This document shows positions 1-6,756 of a stretch of DNA of 9,531 bases, one piece after another; the first letter of the stretch is position 1; every line of letters begins with the position of its first letter. Both the position numbers and the translations under genes were made by a program. Origin of the DNA: Anaerolineae bacterium (GTDB lineage Bacteria; Chloroflexota; Anaerolineae; Aggregatilineales; Phototrophicaceae); assembly GCA_020848855.1 (NCBI GenBank), contig JADLHH010000580.1:1-9531 (forward strand). The letters run 5' to 3'. The notes beneath the pieces were generated by a model that saw only the letters and a program-made list of their open reading frames with translations, ran no database searches and was not told the origin of the DNA.

Positions 1-57
1 AGTCCCTCCAACTGCTACGAGAAAGAATAGACACACAGAAACGAAAACCTTAAGCAT
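1..57 (-). CDS. Partial gene start: secreted or membrane-anchored protein, function unknown
   Basis: Only the first 19 codons lie in the window; the gene runs off the left edge. The visible N-terminus is MLKVFVSVCLFFLVAVGGT: one Lys followed by a hydrophobic stretch, typical of a Sec signal peptide or a single N-terminal membrane anchor. A good Shine-Dalgarno (AGGAGA on the minus strand, positions 63-68) sits 5 nt before the ATG, and a perfect TATAAT lies about 40 nt upstream of it, so the start is well supported despite the short visible coding part. The Cys at residue 9 lies inside the hydrophobic core, so it is probably not a lipobox Cys, but the cleavage region is too close to the edge to judge. 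The function cannot be told. Confidence 0.6.
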   Translation of the reverse strand, partial: MLKVFVSVCLFFLVAVGGT

Positions 58-62
58 TGCTA

Positions 63-68
63 TCTCCT
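63..68 (-). promoter_or_regulatory. Ribosome binding site of the left-edge gene
   Basis: AGGAGA on the minus strand, with a 5-nt spacer to the ATG at 57. It is the main evidence that the short open frame at the window edge is a real gene start. Confidence 0.6.
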
Positions 69-93
69 ATCTTACAGTGATACAAACATCTTA

Positions 94-99
94 ATTATA
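94..99 (-). promoter_or_regulatory. -10 promoter element of the left-edge gene
   Basis: A perfect TATAAT on the minus strand. It would start transcription near position 87 and give a leader of about 30 nt. No good -35 hexamer is seen at 16-18 nt spacing, so a helper factor or another sigma preference is possible. Apart from this element and the ribosome binding site, I see nothing in 58-207. Confidence 0.45.
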
Positions 100-207
100 G
101 CGCGAGCCAAAGACTGTGAGAGTTAAGATAAGGAATCGTCTGAATAACCAGTTCGGTGCGATTTTCTGCATGTCGTTAACCAGCCTATTATGTCGAGACA
201 TCTCTGT

Positions 208-1140
208 TCAAAAGGCTTTGCGCCAGACGTGCCCCATATAGGCTTCGGTGAAACCGACCGCGTCGTACAGCGAATTGGCGGGGATCATGTCGCCGGTATC
301 GACGCAGGCGTCGAGCGCGCCAAGCGCCTTCAGGCGGCACATCCCCTCGAACATCAGCGTTCGCGCCAGTCCCTTCCGCTGGTGAGCCGGGTGCGTGCAC
401 ACCGGCTCGAAGATGCCGTAGCGGTTGATCGGCTCCCAGTTGACGCCGACGTGCGCGGCGAACGAGCCGTCCGGCGCTTCAGCGACCAGGTTCAGGTCGT
501 GGCGGAACGACGGCGCGTTCGCGCAGAAGTTCCAGTATTCCTGCGCATTGTGGAACGTCCGGTTGAAGGCGGCGTTCAGCAAATCCGCCATGCGCTGGCA
601 GTCGTCTCGGTCATCAGGGCGCGTCGTGCGCAGGGTATAGCCGGGCGCGATTTCGGCGGTCGGCAGCGGGCGCGCGCCAAAGCGCATCCGCCGCGCCATC
701 CAGAAAAACGGTGTGCGCTCGTAGCCGCGCGCCGTCAGCAGGCGCTGGCGCGGCGAATCGTAGTCGAACACCATGATTTCGACGTAGCGCTGACCGTCTC
801 GCTCCGCCGCGAAGGTCGCCTCGCCCCATTCAATCATTTCGGCTTCGATTTCGCGGTAGTCCGGGTGAAGCTGCAGCGAAATGTTGGTCGGGTAGTCGGA
901 ATGCGCCACGCCGACCAGCCGCCCGTCATCCGTCTCCCACAGCCGCACGGTGCGCGCCCATTCGGGGTCGAGCGCAGCGTCGGCGTTGTGAAAGCGCTGT
1001 CCATCCCAGCGCCGAACTTCCCAGTTGAAGCCGGTCGGCGTCAGCGGATAAGCATCGATCAGCAGATCGCGCACGCGCCAGAAGTCGGCGTCGCCGTAAA
1101 ACGGTTGCGAAGTGACATTGACCAGTGTTGCAGTCGTCAT
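208..1140 (-). CDS. Two-domain GNAT family N-acetyltransferase
   Basis: Predicted acetyl-CoA-dependent N-acyltransferase of 310 residues, about twice the length of a single GNAT domain. The C-terminal half (about 165-310) carries the clear signature: beta-4 strand FEPVCTHP, the acetyl-CoA pyrophosphate loop HQRKGLA (253-259, the Q/R-x-x-G-x-G/A motif), and the motif-B-like NSLYDAVGF (289-297). The N-terminal half (about 10-150) has GNAT-like features, such as GRLVGVAHSDY at 73-83 and a closing LLTARGYERT at 134-143, but no clear cofactor loop, so it is probably a degenerate copy serving as a scaffold or for substrate binding. The ATG at 1140 has AAGGGA upstream. The substrate cannot be inferred. 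A promoter at 1176-1204 suggests it is transcribed separately from the regulator gene upstream on the same strand. Confidence 0.88.
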   Translation of the reverse strand: MTTATLVNVTSQPFYGDADFWRVRDLLIDAYPLTPTGFNWEVRRWDGQRFHNADAALDPEWARTVRLWETDDGRLVGVAHSDYPTNISLQLHPDYREIEAEMIEWGEATFAAERDGQRYVEIMVFDYDSPRQRLLTARGYERTPFFWMARRMRFGARPLPTAEIAPGYTLRTTRPDDRDDCQRMADLLNAAFNRTFHNAQEYWNFCANAPSFRHDLNLVAEAPDGSFAAHVGVNWEPINRYGIFEPVCTHPAHQRKGLARTLMFEGMCRLKALGALDACVDTGDMIPANSLYDAVGFTEAYMGHVWRKAF

Positions 1141-1175
1141 GGCAGCGTCCCTTTCCAGCGCAGAGTAACATCGCT

Positions 1176-1204
1176 ATTCTACAAAGGGCGGCGACGGCTC
1201 ACAA
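1176..1204 (-). promoter_or_regulatory. Sigma70-like promoter of the GNAT gene
   Basis: On the minus strand, TTGTGA (1199-1204) and TAGAAT (1176-1181) are separated by exactly 17 nt. Matches to consensus are 4/6 and 5/6. The predicted start near 1169 gives a leader of about 29 nt carrying the AAGGGA ribosome binding site. It lies in the 100-bp gap between the regulator gene and the acetyltransferase gene. Called by eye only. Confidence 0.55.
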
Positions 1205-1240
1205 AGGATAAATGTCACGCCGTCATCGTGCCGGATCGCT

Positions 1241-1897
1241 CTATAGGGCGATCAAGCCGAGGCGGGTCGCGCGGACGACGGCTTCGGTGCGGCTCTGGGC
1301 GCTGAGCTTGGTGAGGATGGCATTGACGTGGAACTTGACCGTGTGCTCGCTGATGCCCAGGCTCCCAGCTATCGTCTTGTTGGGCAGCCCTTCGGCGATC
1401 AGGTTGATGACTTCCAGCTCGCGTGGAGTCAGCGCATCGACCATCAGATCGGGCGCGCGATCCGGGCTGGCGAGCGGCTCGGCGCGCAGCGCGTCGGCAA
1501 CGTCCGGCGTCAGCACGACCAACCCCTGCCCCAGCGCGTGCAGCGCCGCCGTCAGCATGTCAGCGCCGGAATCCTGCAGCAGCAGCCCGCGCACCCCCGC
1601 GCCAATCAGCGCGGCGGACGCTTCCAGCGCCGTCGCGCCGTCCGCGACCAGCGCCAGCACCCCGGCGCCGCTCACGTCCGGCAGCCGGTCAAGTGTTTGC
1701 AGCGGCTCCCAGCCCATATCCCACACCAGCACGTCCGGGCGATACACGTCGAGCGCGTCGGCAAGCTCATTTTCGCCCGCCGTCTGCCCGACGATGTTGA
1801 GTCCCGGCGCGCCGTCGAGCAGCGCGGTCAGCCCGGCGCGCGCCAGTGGGCTGCTGGCGACGACGAGTACCCGTAGATCGTTGGTCAGAACAGCCAT
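1241..1897 (-). CDS. NarL/FixJ-type LuxR-family transcriptional regulator with degenerate receiver
   Basis: DNA-binding regulator of 218 residues. The C-terminal LuxR helix-turn-helix (about 154-218) is canonical: LTPRELEVINLIAEGLPNKT followed by the recognition helix region ISEHTVKFHVNAILTKL. The N-terminal 120 residues follow the receiver fold: beta-1 LRVLVVAS, a phospho-acceptor candidate D60 in VLVWDMG, and GVRGLLLQDS near beta-5. Key receiver residues are missing: the acidic pair after beta-1 is Ala-Ser-Ser (14-16), the beta-4 Ser/Thr is Val84, and the invariant Lys of beta-5 is Gln108. Only the Asp remains, so activation by phosphotransfer is doubtful; it may act constitutively or sense a ligand or partner. 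No histidine kinase gene is nearby. A CATAAT at 1930-1935 (minus strand) is a possible -10. The regulator is divergent from the secreted-protein gene at 2082 and may control it; that is inference. Confidence 0.88.
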   Translation of the reverse strand: MAVLTNDLRVLVVASSPLARAGLTALLDGAPGLNIVGQTAGENELADALDVYRPDVLVWDMGWEPLQTLDRLPDVSGAGVLALVADGATALEASAALIGAGVRGLLLQDSGADMLTAALHALGQGLVVLTPDVADALRAEPLASPDRAPDLMVDALTPRELEVINLIAEGLPNKTIAGSLGISEHTVKFHVNAILTKLSAQSRTEAVVRATRLGLIAL

Positions 1898-2042
1898 GCG
1901 GTTTCCAATGCAGATCGTTTCATCGCTCCATTATGCCGGGCAAGCGTTAGAGCCGCATCAGCGTTTGGCAGCCGCCGCACCGACACTCCGTAAAAAAGCG
2001 GTAAACGCGAAACCTTGATAGCGCCAAAACAGCGACTTCCTG

Positions 2043-2048
2043 TATAGT
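2043..2048 (+). promoter_or_regulatory. Possible -10 element of the secreted-protein gene
   Basis: TATAGT, a 5/6 match to consensus, lies 33 nt upstream of the ATG at 2082. A TTGATA at 2015-2020 is too far away (22 nt) to be a standard -35, and no better hexamer is seen, so the gene may need an activator. The divergently encoded LuxR-type regulator is a candidate by position only. Confidence 0.35.
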
Positions 2049-2081
2049 GAGATCGGGGAAATTATTAACAAGGAGCCGTCT

Positions 2082-3878
2082 ATGAAGCGCCAACTCTTGT
2101 TACTTGGTGTCTGTTTTGCCTTACTTCTGCTGCCAGGACTGGCGCAAGCCCGGCAGGCGGGTATGAGCGTGACGTGTGATAACGGGTCGAACTTCGATAA
2201 CGGTGTCGAAGTCAGCATTTACCAGTTGCGTACCGGCTTCAGCTACCAGGCGACTGCCATCGGTCTGAACGGCTTCGATCCGGTGCTGGCGGTGCTGGAT
2301 ACGCGCACCGGCGAAGGGCTGTGCGACGACGACAACAGCGGGGCTTCGGGCTATTCTGCCAACCTGCCGACGACTGGCAGCGTCCCGGCGTCCAACCTGA
2401 GTTCGCAGATCAACTTCACCCCGCCGAATACCGGCAACTTCGCTGACGTGTCGCTGGTCGTCGGCGGCTATGGCAACCAGAGCGGCGAGTTCATCCTGAT
2501 CCTCGAAGGCATGGGCGTTACGTCCGGCGATGGCGCGGGTGACTCGTTCAGCGTCAACATTACGCAGGGTATGGTCGATTCGGGCGTGCCGCTGACGGTC
2601 TACATGCTGGCGCGCACCGATACGCTCGACGCCTACATCTATCAAGCCGACAGCAGTCTGAACGCCGTCACCGACAATCGGGGCAACGTGATTGGCTGTG
2701 ATGATGCCGGCGACAGCAGCCTGTGCTCCGGCGATTCGGTCAATCTCTCCAACGCGTCGCTCACGCTGTCGAACGGCACGCTCGGCGGCTGGGATTACGA
2801 CGCCATGCTCAGCATCCCGCTCAGCGGCATGACGCTCAACTCGGACTCGTCGTTCAACTACATGACCTTCGTGATGTCGTCGTCGCCGCAGAACGCGACC
2901 GAGGGGCAGTACGTGCTGGCGTTCCACATCGGCATGGCGGAACCGGCAGCCAATAACGGCAAGGGCAGCGGTAATAACGGCGGCGGCAACAGCGGCAACG
3001 GCAGCAACTTCTCCGGCGGCGGCGAATCGTCCGGCGGTAATGAAAGCGCCCCAACCGCCATCCCGCAAAACACCAACAACAGCGGCTCGCAGGGCGTCAG
3101 CGTCACCTGCGACGACGGCACCTCATTCGATAACGGCGTCGAGGTCATCATCAACCAGGTGCGCAGCGGCTTCACCTACACCGCGACCGCCATTGGTCTG
3201 AACGGCTTCGACCCGGTGCTGGCGGTGCTGGACACCGAGACCGGCGAAGGGCTGTGCAGCGACGACGACAGCGCCGCTTCGGGCTACGCCGCCAACCTGC
3301 CGACGACCGGCAGCGTCCCGGCATCGAACCTGACCGCGCAGGTTGACTTCAACCAGACGAGCGGCAACGCCTTCGCCAACATCTCGCTGGTCGTCGGCGG
3401 CTACGGCAATCAGGGTGGCGAATTCCTGCTGATCCTGGAAGGCATGGGCGCGACGGCTGCCGATCACGCTGGCGACATTTACGACGTGAACATCACCCCC
3501 GGCATGGTCGACTCCGGCGTGCCGATGACGATCTACATGATCGCCAGCAGCAACGACCTTGACCCGTTCATCGTGCGGACGAACGCCGATCTGGAGGTAA
3601 CCCAAGACAGCAGCGGCAATACGGTCTCCTGCGACGATGCCGGCAACGCCAACCTGTGCTGGGGCAATTCGGTCGATCTGTCGGACTCGTCGGTGACGCT
3701 GAGCGCGGGCAGGCTGCCCGGCGGTCCCTACGACTCGATGCTCAACTTCGATCTGACCGGGCTTCAGCTCAGCAGCGACATGTCGCAGAACTACGTGACC
3801 TTCGTGATGCGCACGTCGCCCGAAAACGAAACCGAAGGGCCTTACGTGCTGGTCTTCCACATCGGTCAGGCGGGGTAA
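2082..3878 (+). CDS. Secreted protein of two tandem PPC-like repeats
   Basis: 598 residues, predicted to be exported. The signal peptide is MKRQ, then a Leu-rich core, with likely cleavage after AQA (residue 23). A strong Shine-Dalgarno, AAGGAG at 2070-2075, lies 6 nt before the ATG. The mature protein has two copies of an about 257-residue unit (28-284 and 338-595) joined by a Gly/Asn/Ser-rich linker (285-337). Each copy seems to contain two related beta-rich halves: GFDPVLAVLD...GLCDDD...YGNQSGEFILILEG, and LDAYIYQAD...GCDDAG...EGQYVLAFHIG. This pattern resembles bacterial pre-peptidase C-terminal (PPC) domains. Four cysteines per copy are conserved (32, 81, 206, 215 and 343, 392, 517, 526), suggesting disulfides. 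Asp-rich turns next to the cysteines could bind calcium. I see no protease, hydrolase or anchor motif; a binding, adhesive or envelope role is a guess. A strong terminator follows. Confidence 0.88.
   Translation: MKRQLLLLGVCFALLLLPGLAQARQAGMSVTCDNGSNFDNGVEVSIYQLRTGFSYQATAIGLNGFDPVLAVLDTRTGEGLCDDDNSGASGYSANLPTTGSVPASNLSSQINFTPPNTGNFADVSLVVGGYGNQSGEFILILEGMGVTSGDGAGDSFSVNITQGMVDSGVPLTVYMLARTDTLDAYIYQADSSLNAVTDNRGNVIGCDDAGDSSLCSGDSVNLSNASLTLSNGTLGGWDYDAMLSIPLSGMTLNSDSSFNYMTFVMSSSPQNATEGQYVLAFHIGMAEPAANNGKGSGNNGGGNSGNGSNFSGGGESSGGNESAPTAIPQNTNNSGSQGVSVTCDDGTSFDNGVEVIINQVRSGFTYTATAIGLNGFDPVLAVLDTETGEGLCSDDDSAASGYAANLPTTGSVPASNLTAQVDFNQTSGNAFANISLVVGGYGNQGGEFLLILEGMGATAADHAGDIYDVNITPGMVDSGVPMTIYMIASSNDLDPFIVRTNADLEVTQDSSGNTVSCDDAGNANLCWGNSVDLSDSSVTLSAGRLPGGPYDSMLNFDLTGLQLSSDMSQNYVTFVMRTSPENETEGPYVLVFHIGQAG
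2163..2933 (+). repeat. Intragenic repeat copy 1 (residues 28-284)
   Basis: First copy of the duplicated module in the secreted protein. Counted by hand, 65 of its first 80 residues are identical to copy 2 (3093-3866). The second half of the copy is more diverged. DNA similarity is high at 2254-2345, with many synonymous positions also shared. Confidence 0.85.
3093..3866 (+). repeat. Intragenic repeat copy 2 (residues 338-595)
   Basis: Second copy of the module, one residue longer than copy 1, with all four cysteine positions kept. The linker between the copies (2934-3092) is rich in Gly, Asn and Ser codons and has no counterpart at the protein's ends. Confidence 0.85.
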
Positions 3879-3900
3879 TCGACCGCGCCGTCTCAAGTCG

Positions 3901-3933
3901 GGGAGCGCCGTGAGATTTCCGGCGCTCCCTTTT
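3901..3933 (+). terminator. Rho-independent terminator of the secreted-protein gene
   Basis: A perfect 10-bp GC-rich stem, GGGAGCGCCG / CGGCGCTCCC (3901-3910 and 3920-3929), has a 9-nt loop and is followed directly by TTTT. It starts 22 nt after the stop codon at 3878. On the opposite strand no T-tract follows the hairpin, so it is less likely to stop transcripts of the convergent glycosyltransferase gene, though the hairpin itself would form. Confidence 0.85.
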
Positions 3934-3941
3934 GATCCCCA

Positions 3942-6593
3942 CTACCGCACTTCGATCCCGCTTGCCAGCACCGCCGCATCCGAACCGTCCGCCAGCGGCA
4001 CACGCGCTCCGGTCGCCGGGTCGTACAGCGCCACGATCAGCGACGCCATGCCGGGCACAGCCGTCTCGTTGAACGCCAGCGTGCGCACATCGACAATGTA
4101 TTCGCCGGCGCGCCAGCCGGTCGTCGGGCGGTCACCGGGCGCGCCGTCGCTCTGGGCGATCACCCTGCCCGCCGTGTCGAGCAACTGGACGGTGACGGTG
4201 TAGTCGGTGGTCGGCGTATCGTCGCCCGCCCGCCACACCAGCGTAATCTGCGGCGGGTTGTTGTGGCTGAAGGGCGCGTCGGCGAGCGAATAGCCGACCA
4301 GTTCACCGACGCCAAGAAACGCTATGCCAGCCGCTCTGGCGAACGACGGCGGCTCGGTGATCATCGGCAGCGCGTCAATGCGGTAATGCGCCAGCGTGAG
4401 CCATCCGCCGAGGCGCAGCGTCGCCGTCCCGCTTGGCGCATCAGGCGGCACGCGGAGCGCGCGCCAGTCGAGCGTGATCTCGCCGTGCTGCAGCAGGCTC
4501 GGCGGCGCGGTGGCGCGCCACGCGCCGGCATCGTCGGAAAGCTCCAGTTCGGGCAGCGCCCCCGCCCCCTGCCACAGCAGCGCGATACGAAGCTCGCCGC
4601 CGTTGACCACCGCCGCCGTTTCGAGCGGCAGGTTGTGCGCCTGCAGCGTCAGGTCGCCGGAAACCGCGAGATTGATCGCGTTGGGCAGGTCGGTCGCCCG
4701 GTTCGCGCGCGCCCAGTCCGCGCCGGGCAGCGCCGTCCAGGTCGCCAGCAGCAGGTCGCGCCCGGCGATTTGCCCCCTGCCCGTCGGCGGGTTGTACCCG
4801 GATGGATTCACCATCTCGTCGTAGATACGTAGAAAGACGCGGTAATCGCCGGGCGGCGCGCCGTAGGGAAGCCGCAGCAGCGGGTACGCCGTCAGCGCCT
4901 CGCCGGTAGCGAGCGCCGAACTGGTGCGCTGGTTGGCGGTGGCGAAAATGGCGTCAGCGCTGGCGACCGTCCAGCCAAGATCATTCTGGACGATCAGCGC
5001 GGCTTTCAGGTCAACATCCACGTCCCGCAGCAGCGTAATCTGCACCGGCAGGCACAGCGCACGGTCGGCGACGGTCTCCGTCACCTGCCCGACGGCATTG
5101 ACGCGGAGAATCGGGTTCGCGCCGCCATCAGTGAACGTCAGATCGGTCGACTGAAGCACCGGCGGGCGCAGCGACGGGCGGCGATACACGAGTGTGGTCA
5201 TGCCGTAGGTAGTGAACACGTCCGGTTCGCCGGTCGTGCCGCTGCCGAGCAGACAGCCCATCATGCCGCGAAAATCCGCGCGCTGGGTGTACCACACGTT
5301 CAGGGCGACATCGCCGGAAGTCGGCAGCAGCGGCAGCACGGTGTCGAGGTCTGCGCCTTCGGGCAGCGTGATCCGCCGCGCCTGCACGCCCAGCCGATCC
5401 CAGTAGTAGGCGAGGTCGTAGCGGTCAGCGTATGACCAGGCGATCACGCTGTCGTCGGCGGTCAAGTGGTCGGCGTAATACTGCGCCATCCCGCGCACGT
5501 CGTCATGCTGGTAAATCGGGTCGCCCACCGCGATCAGATCAAACACGAACAGTACCAGAAATGGCGTCACGGCGGCATAGCGCACCAGCGCGCGCCGGAT
5601 GCTCGCCAACCCAACGCTCAGCGCCACCAGCAGCAGCGGCACGATCATCACTAGATAGCGCCCGTGCAGGTCATTGCCGAGCGCCATCAACCCGGCGACC
5701 AGCCCCACCGTGAGGATGACGACGTGAGCGACCAGCCACAGCGCCCTGCTGCGTTTGCTCGCCAGCACGATCACCAGCAGCACGCCGACGATCAGCACAA
5801 TCAGCAGCAACAGCGTAATGGCGGGCAGCCCGCGCAGCGCCAGTGACCAGGGCACGACCCATAGCCCAGCCCAGATATTGCCGAGCAGCGGCAGCCCAAT
5901 CTGCGGCGCGGACGTGATCGCGTTGTTAGCGGCTTGCAGCAGCACGTACCGACTGACGAAATACGGCAGCCACAGCACGCCCACGCCGACCTGCCCGGCG
6001 AGCCAGAGTCGCCAGTCGGGTTTGCGGCGCGCCAGCCAGACCAGCAGCGTCACCACGTTAAGCCAGATCGCGGTGACGGGACCCGTATTATGGGCATACA
6101 GCAGCGCCAGTTCGCCCAGCCACAGCGCGATCCACGCCGCGCGTGTCGGGCGGGTGATGATCCGCTGCCACGCCAGCGCGCAGATCACCACCAGCAGCGC
6201 CAGCAGCGTGTACATACGGGCTTCCTGCGCCGCCCACCACAGCGGTGACGAAGCTGCCGCCAGCAGCGCCGCGTACCATCCGGCGCGCGCCCCGGCGATG
6301 TGCCGCGCCAGTTGGTAGACCAGCGGTATCGTCAGGACGCCGACCAGCAGCGAGACATAGCGCAGCGCCAGCTCGCTCGCGCCGAAGCCGCGCGCCGCCA
6401 CGTTGATCAGCAGATAGTACAGGGGCGGATTGGTCGCATCGGATTCCCAGGCGTCGATCAGCGTCGGCTGTTCTGCTGCGTATGCCGACCACCCCTCGTC
6501 GAACCAGATGCTTTGCGCCTTGATGCCCCCCAGCCGCGCGGCGGTCGCCAGCAGCAGAATGAGGACAAGCGGGGCAAATCGTCGTGTGCGCAT
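3942..6593 (-). CDS. GT-C (family 39-like) membrane glycosyltransferase with large C-terminal extracellular region
   Basis: 883 residues. The first about 357 are a polytopic membrane domain of the ArnT/PMT-like GT-C type, which moves a sugar from a polyprenyl-phosphate donor to an acceptor on the outer side of the membrane. Signatures: an N-terminal membrane helix (about 7-25); SIWFDEGWSAYAA (28-40) with the catalytic-type Asp-Glu pair D32/E33 in the first outer loop; NPPLYYLLI (55-63); EARMYTLLALLV (124-135); and HGRYLVMIVPLL (310-321). Residues about 358-475 form a soluble segment, and 476-883 are a beta-rich, probably extracellular tail (e.g. TDYTVTVQLLDTAGRVIAQS), longer than in simple family members. 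Sugar and acceptor are unknown; protein glycosylation or envelope glycan assembly are both possible. No ribosome binding site precedes the ATG, and the promoter position fits a leaderless mRNA. The gene is convergent with the secreted-protein gene. Confidence 0.88.
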   Translation of the reverse strand: MRTRRFAPLVLILLLATAARLGGIKAQSIWFDEGWSAYAAEQPTLIDAWESDATNPPLYYLLINVAARGFGASELALRYVSLLVGVLTIPLVYQLARHIAGARAGWYAALLAAASSPLWWAAQEARMYTLLALLVVICALAWQRIITRPTRAAWIALWLGELALLYAHNTGPVTAIWLNVVTLLVWLARRKPDWRLWLAGQVGVGVLWLPYFVSRYVLLQAANNAITSAPQIGLPLLGNIWAGLWVVPWSLALRGLPAITLLLLIVLIVGVLLVIVLASKRSRALWLVAHVVILTVGLVAGLMALGNDLHGRYLVMIVPLLLVALSVGLASIRRALVRYAAVTPFLVLFVFDLIAVGDPIYQHDDVRGMAQYYADHLTADDSVIAWSYADRYDLAYYWDRLGVQARRITLPEGADLDTVLPLLPTSGDVALNVWYTQRADFRGMMGCLLGSGTTGEPDVFTTYGMTTLVYRRPSLRPPVLQSTDLTFTDGGANPILRVNAVGQVTETVADRALCLPVQITLLRDVDVDLKAALIVQNDLGWTVASADAIFATANQRTSSALATGEALTAYPLLRLPYGAPPGDYRVFLRIYDEMVNPSGYNPPTGRGQIAGRDLLLATWTALPGADWARANRATDLPNAINLAVSGDLTLQAHNLPLETAAVVNGGELRIALLWQGAGALPELELSDDAGAWRATAPPSLLQHGEITLDWRALRVPPDAPSGTATLRLGGWLTLAHYRIDALPMITEPPSFARAAGIAFLGVGELVGYSLADAPFSHNNPPQITLVWRAGDDTPTTDYTVTVQLLDTAGRVIAQSDGAPGDRPTTGWRAGEYIVDVRTLAFNETAVPGMASLIVALYDPATGARVPLADGSDAAVLASGIEVR

Positions 6594-6599
6594 GGGCTG

Positions 6600-6628
6600 A
6601 AATTAGCACAGCCGAGGAACAGCGTCAA
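6600..6628 (-). promoter_or_regulatory. Promoter of the glycosyltransferase gene, probably leaderless
   Basis: On the minus strand, TTGACG (6623-6628, 5/6 match to -35) and TAATTT (6600-6605, weak -10 with an upstream TGC extended element) are 17 nt apart. Only 6 nt separate the -10 from the ATG at 6593, so the predicted transcription start coincides with the start codon. This agrees with the lack of a Shine-Dalgarno there. Confidence 0.5.
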
Positions 6629-6685
6629 CAGGCAGTGGCGCGGCGCATCTCCAGCCTTTTCGTCACGGCGCGTCAACAACCTTAC

Positions 6686-6715
6686 TTGCATGGGGGGTTT
6701 TAACAGCATTACAAT
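6686..6715 (+). promoter_or_regulatory. Candidate promoter of the FHA gene
   Basis: TTGCAT (6686-6691) and TACAAT (6710-6715) are separated by 18 nt. The predicted start near 6722 gives a leader of about 35 nt. The only purine-rich candidate ribosome binding site, AGGGGG at 6735-6740, is 16 nt from the ATG, which is farther than ideal. The rest of the 163-bp divergent gap shows nothing else. Confidence 0.4.
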
Positions 6716-6756
6716 GATAGAATACCGGATAGTCAGGGGGCATACGCGGTAGTTAC

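Noticed and set aside
189..200. Short palindrome ATGTC-TC-GACAT (read on the minus strand) after the acetyltransferase gene
   Set aside because: A 5-bp stem with a 2-nt loop and no T-tract is too weak to call as a terminator or operator.
190..1305. Long plus-strand open frame opposite the acetyltransferase gene
   Set aside because: It is a high-GC shadow of the minus-strand gene: Arg/Ala/Val-rich, without recognisable domains, while the opposite strand shows clear GNAT motifs.
1212..2018. Plus-strand open frame of 268 codons opposite the LuxR-type regulator
   Set aside because: It is Ser/Ala-rich low-complexity translation mirroring the regulator's codons; the minus strand has the unmistakable LuxR helix-turn-helix.
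2934..3092. Gly/Asn/Ser codon-rich tract as a tandem DNA repeat or CRISPR-like array
   Set aside because: The similarity comes from repeated GGC and AAC codons of a flexible linker; there is no regular repeat-spacer spacing.
2121..3896. Long minus-strand open frames opposite the secreted-protein gene
   Set aside because: The His/Arg/Val-rich products repeat only because the real plus-strand gene is repeated; no start signals or domains support them.
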